This document shows, one piece after another, positions 7,730 through 11,915 of a DNA stretch of 11,915 bases (position 1 is its first letter; every line of letters begins with the position of its first letter). The position numbers and the translations under genes were made by a program. This stretch comes from an uncultured Clostridia bacterium (lineage in GTDB: Bacteria; Bacillota; Clostridia; Christensenellales; UBA1242): positions 1 to 11,915 of the forward strand of contig CANRMV010000023.1 of the NCBI GenBank assembly GCA_947631875.1, given 5' to 3'. The notes below the pieces were generated by a model, which was not told where the DNA came from, searched no databases, and worked only from the letters and a program-made list of their open reading frames with translations.

Positions 7730-7978
7730 ATGGAACAAATATGTTTAGAGGACAGAAAGAAACTTGTAATCAAAGGGGCAACAAGAGTTGTGTCCTCAAC
7801 AAGCACACAAGCAGTCGTTGAGGTTTCCGACAGCAACCTAACAATACTTGGACACAACATTGAAGTTACAAAACTTGATTTGGATAACAAAGAGGTGGTT
7901 TTCAGCGGGAAATTCAACTGTTTGAAATACACGCAAAAAAACGAAAAACAAAGTTTGCTCAAAAGGATTTTTAAATAG
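7730..7978 (+). CDS. yabP: YabP/YqfC-family sporulation protein
   Basis: The product has 82 residues and shows the compact YabP fold pattern: a leading RKKLVIKGATRVVSSTST stretch, a short beta-rich core with LTILGHNIEVTKLDLDNKEV, and a closing VFSGKFNCLKY, ending in a basic tail. The family is found in endospore formers; in Bacillus subtilis YabP is made in the mother cell and is linked to spore coat and envelope assembly. The start is the ATG at 7730, three bases after GAGGTG (7721-7726), a good match to the anti-Shine-Dalgarno. A GTG at 7724 is in frame but lies inside that site. The gene is first in a three-gene operon, and its TAG overlaps the GTG of yabQ by one base, indicating coupled translation. 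Confidence 0.88.
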   Translation: MEQICLEDRKKLVIKGATRVVSSTSTQAVVEVSDSNLTILGHNIEVTKLDLDNKEVVFSGKFNCLKYTQKNEKQSLLKRIFK

Positions 7979-8331
7979 TGTTATATGAAGCGCTGTCACA
8001 GCCAACCATTTTTTTGTGGATGACTTTTGCGGGATTTTGTTCAGGATTTTTGTTTGATTTAAAAACAATAATTTGGCTTTATTTTAAAAAAAATAAGATT
8101 TTAGAGCATTTTTTAACGTTTTTTTGCACTTTTTTCATGCTTTTTTTGTGTTTTTTCTTTAATTTAAAATTTAATTATGGACAATTTAGGTTCTTTTCCC
8201 TTATGTCTTTTGCTCTTGCTTTTTGCATAGAAAGATACTTTGTCAAAAATTTTCTTGCAAATCCACTCTTAAAATGCTACAATAAACTGAGGGCAAGAAA
8301 TGGAAGAAAAAGAGCCAAAAAGAAAGTTTAG
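7978..8331 (+). CDS. yabQ: Spore cortex biosynthesis protein YabQ
   Basis: This 117-residue membrane protein is required for cortex formation around the forespore in Bacillus subtilis. The opening QPTIFLWMTFAGFCSGFLFD, with Asp27 after the first membrane segment, is the family signature. I see three hydrophobic stretches, at about residues 9-33, 41-63 and 70-84, rich in Phe, then a strongly basic tail (RARNGRKRAKKKV). It starts with GTG at 7978, sharing its G with the yabP stop (TAGTG), with AAGGA about ten bases upstream. It overlaps the next gene by 32 bases, so all three genes of the operon are translationally linked. Identification rests on the membrane pattern plus position after yabP. 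Confidence 0.85.
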   Translation: MLYEALSQPTIFLWMTFAGFCSGFLFDLKTIIWLYFKKNKILEHFLTFFCTFFMLFLCFFFNLKFNYGQFRFFSLMSFALAFCIERYFVKNFLANPLLKCYNKLRARNGRKRAKKKV

Positions 8332-8539
8332 TTTTTTTGAAATCACATCAATCATTTTGATAGTTTTGCTTGTGGTTGGAATTTTTGTTGAAATCATTGT
8401 GATGATAAATCTCAAAGGCAAAACAGAAAATCTTCAAAAAGAAGAAAAGGAAATTCCAAGCCCAGAAAAAGAAGCCCTTGACCCAATCTCAAATCTATAT
8501 CTCAAAAAAATTGAAGCATCAATCAAAACAAAAGATTGA
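8300..8539 (+). CDS. Small single-pass membrane protein, DivIC/FtsL-like
   Basis: The 79-residue product has a short charged cytoplasmic N-terminus (1-13), one transmembrane helix (about 14-37) and a charged stretch after it (KGKTENLQKEEKEI, 39-52) that could form a short coiled coil. This is the layout of septum-formation initiators such as DivIC and FtsL, and divIC commonly follows yabP-yabQ in endospore formers, so the position supports the call more than the sequence does. At 79 residues it is somewhat short for the family and the coiled coil is brief. The ATG at 8300 has GAGG seven bases upstream and lies inside yabQ. Its last codons and stop (TGA, 8537-8539) are part of a terminator stem. 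Confidence 0.55.
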   Translation: MEEKEPKRKFSFFEITSIILIVLLVVGIFVEIIVMINLKGKTENLQKEEKEIPSPEKEALDPISNLYLKKIEASIKTKD

Positions 8540-8549
8540 TGCTTTTTGT
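8514..8549. terminator. Shared bidirectional Rho-independent terminator
   Basis: AAGCATCAATC (8514-8524) pairs perfectly with GATTGATGCTT (8534-8544) around a nine-base loop AAAACAAAA. On the plus strand the stem runs into TTTTTGTT, a good terminator for the yabP operon. On the minus strand it is followed by CAATTTTTTT, a weaker T-tract that could end cvpA transcription. Both converging genes end inside it: the plus-strand TGA is at 8537-8539 and the cvpA TGA at 8525-8523. Confidence 0.85.
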
Positions 8550-9173
8550 TATTATATTTTCATAAATCCAATTTGAAACAATTCCGTTTTCAACAAATTT
8601 TAGCAAACCTTCGTTTAAACTTAAATGCGCGATTGAGGAAAGAATAAAAAACAATAACATTGCAATAAGCACTCCTTCCACAATTCCAAGCACGCCACCC
8701 AATGTTCTGTTTAAAAATCCAAGCCCAAAGCCAAGCACAAATTTGTTTAGAAAAAACTGCAAAATCTTTAAAGCAACACACATTAAAACAAACAAAACAA
8801 CAAACGCAATGATTTTGTTAAGCAACAAATTTATTTTTGGTGCAAGAACTTCCCCTGCGGAAAGGTTTCCCTCAAAGGACAAGTCGCCCAAAAGTTTGGA
8901 CAAAAAAGTGTAAAAAATCCCTGCCTGAGCAAGCGCATTTTGAAGTTCTTCAACCGATGAAAAAGTGCCAGAAATTTTTGAATTTATTAAGCCTTCAAAA
9001 CTGGCGGAAAAATTGAACCAATTTGAAAACATTTCTCCTGCCACACCACAAAATTTCCAAGACAGAAACGCCACAACCGAAACCCCAACCAATGAAAAAA
9101 CTGTTGAGAGAAAACCTTTAAAAAATCCCCTCAAAAAGAAAATTGAAGTTAGTGCCAAAAGCAAAATGTCCAC
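8523..9173 (-). CDS. cvpA: CvpA-family integral membrane protein
   Basis: The 216-residue product opens with the family signature DILLLALTSIFFLRGFFKGF, two membrane segments (about 2-20 and 22-39), then a loop of roughly 75 residues. Two further segments (119-142 and 161-183) flank the conserved NRTLGGVLGIVEG (155-167). CvpA was named for a role in colicin V export, but its cellular function in Bacillota is unsettled. The start is a GTG at 9173; no ATG or TTG lies between it and the pflA stop, which is in the same frame 48 bases upstream, and no Shine-Dalgarno is visible. The spacing after pflA would allow readthrough, but a terminator lies between. The gene converges on the DivIC-like gene and overlaps its end by 17 bases. 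Confidence 0.88.
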   Translation of the reverse strand: MDILLLALTSIFFLRGFFKGFLSTVFSLVGVSVVAFLSWKFCGVAGEMFSNWFNFSASFEGLINSKISGTFSSVEELQNALAQAGIFYTFLSKLLGDLSFEGNLSAGEVLAPKINLLLNKIIAFVVLFVLMCVALKILQFFLNKFVLGFGLGFLNRTLGGVLGIVEGVLIAMLLFFILSSIAHLSLNEGLLKFVENGIVSNWIYENIITKSINLLF

Positions 9174-9194
9174 GAATAAATTGTTTACATTTTG

Positions 9195-9214
9195 TTTTTG
9201 TTTTAAAACAAAAA
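9195..9214. repeat. Perfect 20-bp palindrome between pflA and cvpA
   Basis: TTTTTGTTTTAAAACAAAAA is fully self-complementary with no loop. It lies between the start of cvpA (9173) and the pflA terminator stem, whose minus-strand T-tract is half of the palindrome. It could be a regulator site in front of cvpA, or simply the T-tract of a terminator mirrored by chance in A/T-rich DNA. Confidence 0.5.
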
Positions 9215-9230
9215 GGGCCTTTTAAGCCCT
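9205..9230 (-). terminator. Intrinsic terminator after pflA
   Basis: On the minus strand AGGGC (9230-9226), a seven-base loop TTAAAAG, then GCCCT (9218-9214) and TTTTGTTTT form a short GC-rich stem followed by a T-tract. The pflA stop codon (TAA, 9224-9222) lies in the loop. This should end the pflB-pflA message before cvpA. Confidence 0.7.
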
Positions 9231-9926
9231 CAAATATTTTTCCAAATTTTTACATTTTTTCTTGTTCATTTCTGGCAAACCTTCAAGCCTATACTTTATT
9301 CCAAGTTTTTTGTATTTGCTTTCTGCCATGCTGTGATAAGGCAAAAGTTCAACCTTTTCAACATATTTCAACTTGTCAACAAACGCCTTCAATTTTAAAA
9401 CGCTTTCTTTGTTGTCATTGTAATTTGGCAAAATCACTTGTCTAATCCACAATTTTTTGCGTTTTTTTTGACATTTTTCAACAAATTTATAAAATTTATC
9501 AATTTTTTGGGCAACTAAATCCTCATATTTGTCAGCATCCAATTCCTTAACATCCAACAAAATTAGGTCGGTGTATTTTAAAAGTTCGTCACTTGCTTCG
9601 CCAAAACCTGAGGTGTCAAGGCAAGTGTGGATGCCCTCTTTTTTGCAGAGTTTAAAAACTTCTGTCACAAATTCTTCTTGCATTAAAGGCTCGCCACCAG
9701 ACATTGTGACACCGCCATGATTTTTGAAATAAATTCTATACCTTTTAATTTTGTCCACAAGTTGTTTTGGCGTGAAAGTCATTTTGATTTCTTTTGCATT
9801 CCACATTTCAGGATTGTGACAATAGGCACATCTAAGCGGACAGCCCTGCAAAAAAACCACAAACCGCACTCCCGGTCCGTCCAACAGCCCCATGCTTTCA
9901 AAACTATCTACATTTCCTTTAACCAT
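9222..9926 (-). CDS. pflA: Pyruvate formate-lyase activating enzyme (radical SAM)
   Basis: This 234-residue radical SAM enzyme uses S-adenosylmethionine and a [4Fe-4S] cluster to create the glycyl radical in pyruvate formate-lyase. The cluster motif CxxxCxxC is C29-PLR-C33-AY-C36, followed by HNPEMW as in other PflA proteins. The SAM-binding GGEP is at 77-80 (VTMSGGEPL), and LDTSGFG and LLDVKELD further on are typical of the family. Length is normal for PflA (about 230-250). The ATG at 9926 overlaps the pflB stop by one base (TAATG), so translation is coupled; the upstream GAGAAG is only a weak Shine-Dalgarno. It ends in its own terminator hairpin. Confidence 0.96.
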   Translation of the reverse strand: MVKGNVDSFESMGLLDGPGVRFVVFLQGCPLRCAYCHNPEMWNAKEIKMTFTPKQLVDKIKRYRIYFKNHGGVTMSGGEPLMQEEFVTEVFKLCKKEGIHTCLDTSGFGEASDELLKYTDLILLDVKELDADKYEDLVAQKIDKFYKFVEKCQKKRKKLWIRQVILPNYNDNKESVLKLKAFVDKLKYVEKVELLPYHSMAESKYKKLGIKYRLEGLPEMNKKKCKNLEKYLRA

Positions 9927-11915
9927 TATCTTCTCTCGTGAAAAGTTCTTGCAATAACCTCTTCCTGATGCGCCCTTGAAAGCCTGTTAAAATTGACAGC
10001 ATATCCCGAAACTCTTATTGTCAAATTTGGATATTTCCAAGGATTGTTCATTGCATCAATTAAAAGGTCGCGATTTAAAACATTTACATTCAAATGTTGA
10101 GCATTTTGCATAAAATATCCGTCCAATATTGAAACAAGATTTTCCACTCTTTCCTTGTCGCTGTGCCCAAGCGCATCAGGAACGATTGAAAAAGTGTTTG
10201 AAATTCCGTCCTGGCAACAATCTTTGTATGGAATTTTTGCAACAGAATTGAGTGATGCCAAAGCCCCCGACAAATCTCTTTCATGCATTGGATTTGCACC
10301 CGGTGCAAAAGGCTCTCCCTTATGCCTACCATCTGGCGTTGCACCCGTCTTTTTGCCATACATAACATTTGAGGTGATTGTTAAAAGTGACAAAGTGTGT
10401 TTTGCGCCACGATAACATTTGTGCTTTTTCAAGCAAGAATAGAAAAATTTAACAAGGTCAACCGCAATTTTATCAACTCGGTCATCATCGTTTCCAAACT
10501 TTGGAAAATCGCCTTCAACTTTAAAATTAACAATAATTCCGTTTTCGTCTCTAATTGGCATAACTTTTGCGTATTTTATTGCACTCAAACTGTCTGCCGC
10601 AACTGAAAACCCAGCAACACCAAATGCCATAAGCCTGTCCACATTTGTGTCATGCAGCGCCATTTGTTCACGTTCATAGGCATATTTATCATGCATGTAA
10701 TGAATCACGTTCATGGCATCAACATAGGTTTTTGCGACTTTTTCAAGCGTTTTTTTGTAATCCTTCCAAACTTTTTCAAAAGACAAAACTTTTTCTGTGT
10801 TTTTTTGCAATCCTTCCACCACAAGTTTTCCAGACATTTCGTCAACGCCGCCATTGAGCGAATAGAGCAAAGATTTTGCCAAATTGCACCTAGCACCAAA
10901 AAACTGCATTTGCTTTCCAACTTTCATTGCGGAAACGCAGCAGGCAATGGCATAATCGCTGCCAAAAATTGGGCGCATAACGTTGTCACCTTCATATTGA
11001 ATTGCATCTGTTTGAATGGAAATTTTTGCACAAAACTTTTTGAAGTTTGTTGGAAGTTTTTCTGACCAAAGCACAGTTAAGTTTGGCTCTGGCGAAGGAT
11101 TAAGATTGATTAGTGTTTGCAAAAATCTAAATGAATTTTTTGTGACCAAACTTTTTGTGTCGTTTGCCATTCCCCCAATGCTTTCAGTCACCCAAGTTGG
11201 GTCGCCCGCAAAAATTTCGTCATAATCTGGCGTTCTCAAATGGCGAACAAGCCTAAGTTTTATAACAAATTGGTCAACAAGTTCTTGTGCACCCTCTTCC
11301 GTAAGAGAGCCATTTTTCATGTCGCGCTCTATGTATATATCCAAAAAGGTGGATGTTCTTCCCAAACTCATTGCCGCGCCGTTGTTTTCTTTTACAGATG
11401 CAAGATAGCCAAAATATAGCCACTGAAAAGCCTCTTGTGCATTTTTGGCTGGCTGAGAAATGTCAAAGCCGTAACCTGCTGCCATTTTCTTCACTTCTTC
11501 AAGCGCCTTAACTTGCTCGGCAACTTCTTCGCGGTGCCTGATATTCTCCTCGCTTGAAACATCCATTTTCAGCCATTCGTTTTGTTTTTCTTCAATCAGC
11601 CTATCTAACCCATACAAAGCAACTCGCCTATAATCGCCAATAATTCTTCCGCGCCCATAGGCATCTGGCAAGCCCGTTAAAAGCCCCGCCGAACGCGCCC
11701 TTCTTATTTCTGGCGTGTAGGCGTCAAAAACGCCGTCATTATGCGTTTTTCTAAATTCCAAAAAATGTTTTTCAAGCACGGGGTCAAGATGTTTGCCATA
11801 GGCATCAAGCGCCTTTTTTGCAGTTCTTGTGCCGCCATACAAATTGACAATTCTTTTCAAAGGCTTGTCCGTTTGAAGCCCAAAAATAACCTCGTTTGGC
11901 TGGTCTATGTAGCCC
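9926..11915 (-). CDS. pflB: Formate C-acetyltransferase (pyruvate formate-lyase), N-terminus off the window
   Basis: The enzyme cleaves pyruvate with CoA to acetyl-CoA and formate under anaerobic conditions. The frame stays open to the right edge and 662 codons are present; the visible part begins [20 protein letters not shown], which aligns near residue 88 of the 760-residue Escherichia coli enzyme, so roughly 85-90 residues are missing. The catalytic Cys-Cys pair is in [11 protein letters not shown] (codons 10942-10937). The glycyl-radical motif RVSGYAV has its Gly codon at 10006-10004, close to the C-terminus as expected. Long stretches such as [20 protein letters not shown] and [10 protein letters not shown] are nearly identical to known PflB. 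An internal TTG at 11860 should not be taken as the start. pflA follows directly with a one-base overlap. Confidence 0.97.
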   Translation of the reverse strand, partial: GYIDQPNEVIFGLQTDKPLKRIVNLYGGTRTAKKALDAYGKHLDPVLEKHFLEFRKTHNDGVFDAYTPEIRRARSAGLLTGLPDAYGRGRIIGDYRRVALYGLDRLIEEKQNEWLKMDVSSEENIRHREEVAEQVKALEEVKKMAAGYGFDISQPAKNAQEAFQWLYFGYLASVKENNGAAMSLGRTSTFLDIYIERDMKNGSLTEEGAQELVDQFVIKLRLVRHLRTPDYDEIFAGDPTWVTESIGGMANDTKSLVTKNSFRFLQTLINLNPSPEPNLTVLWSEKLPTNFKKFCAKISIQTDAIQYEGDNVMRPIFGSDYAIACCVSAMKVGKQMQFFGARCNLAKSLLYSLNGGVDEMSGKLVVEGLQKNTEKVLSFEKVWKDYKKTLEKVAKTYVDAMNVIHYMHDKYAYEREQMALHDTNVDRLMAFGVAGFSVAADSLSAIKYAKVMPIRDENGIIVNFKVEGDFPKFGNDDDRVDKIAVDLVKFFYSCLKKHKCYRGAKHTLSLLTITSNVMYGKKTGATPDGRHKGEPFAPGANPMHERDLSGALASLNSVAKIPYKDCCQDGISNTFSIVPDALGHSDKERVENLVSILDGYFMQNAQHLNVNVLNRDLLIDAMNNPWKYPNLTIRVSGYAVNFNRLSRAHQEEVIARTFHERR

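Noticed and set aside
7675..8068. Minus-strand frames at 7675-7962 and 7838-8068
   Set aside because: They are antisense to yabP and yabQ, whose protein families and ribosome binding sites support the plus strand.
10652..11065. A 137-codon plus-strand frame
   Set aside because: Antisense to pflB, which is nearly identical to known proteins over this stretch.
11858..11860. TTG at 11860 as the start of PflB
   Set aside because: Conserved PflB sequence (GLQTDKPLK) continues upstream in frame to the window edge, so this is an internal leucine.

Overview
The window comes from an AT-rich (by eye about one-third GC) genome that uses the standard code. The spore genes yabP and yabQ, the pflB/pflA pair for anaerobic pyruvate cleavage, and a very large Fn3/Big2-type surface lipoprotein point to an anaerobic, spore-lineage Bacillota, most likely an uncultured Clostridia of gut or similar habitat. 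That placement is an inference; no marker gene fixes the taxon.

Layout. (1) Positions 1-6103, minus strand: one unbroken reading frame of 2034 codons that runs off the left edge. It encodes a lipoprotein with a lipobox, one Big2-like module and a series of degenerate Fn3-like modules, ending at the edge in an acidic proline-rich linker. (2) 6104-6369: AT-rich intergenic DNA holding its promoter, its ribosome binding site, a perfect 10-bp inverted repeat, and a weak terminator for the gene upstream. (3) 6370-7678, minus strand: a small ferritin-like protein whose metal ligands look lost, preceded by an RluA-family pseudouridine synthase with an S4 domain. Both have a good sigma-A-type promoter placed so close to the ATG that the mRNA should be leaderless. 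(4) 7730-8539, plus strand: a tightly overlapping yabP-yabQ-DivIC-like operon, divergent from the RluA gene. (5) 8523-9173, minus strand: a CvpA-family membrane protein that converges on that operon and overlaps it by 17 bases; one hairpin carries both stop codons and looks like a bidirectional terminator. (6) 9222-11915, minus strand: pflA and pflB, translationally coupled (TAATG); pflB is cut by the right edge.

How the genes relate. PflA installs the glycyl radical in PflB, so that pair is one metabolic unit (pyruvate + CoA to acetyl-CoA + formate). YabP and YabQ act in the mother cell during spore envelope and cortex formation, and the DivIC-like protein fits the divisome gene usually found beside them. 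The giant lipoprotein has its own promoter and is probably an independent surface gene. No mobile element, CRISPR array, tRNA or rRNA was seen. No clear new multi-gene system is visible. The least ordinary items are the giant lipoprotein with its repeat-flanked control region, the degenerate ferritin-like protein, and the two leaderless promoters.
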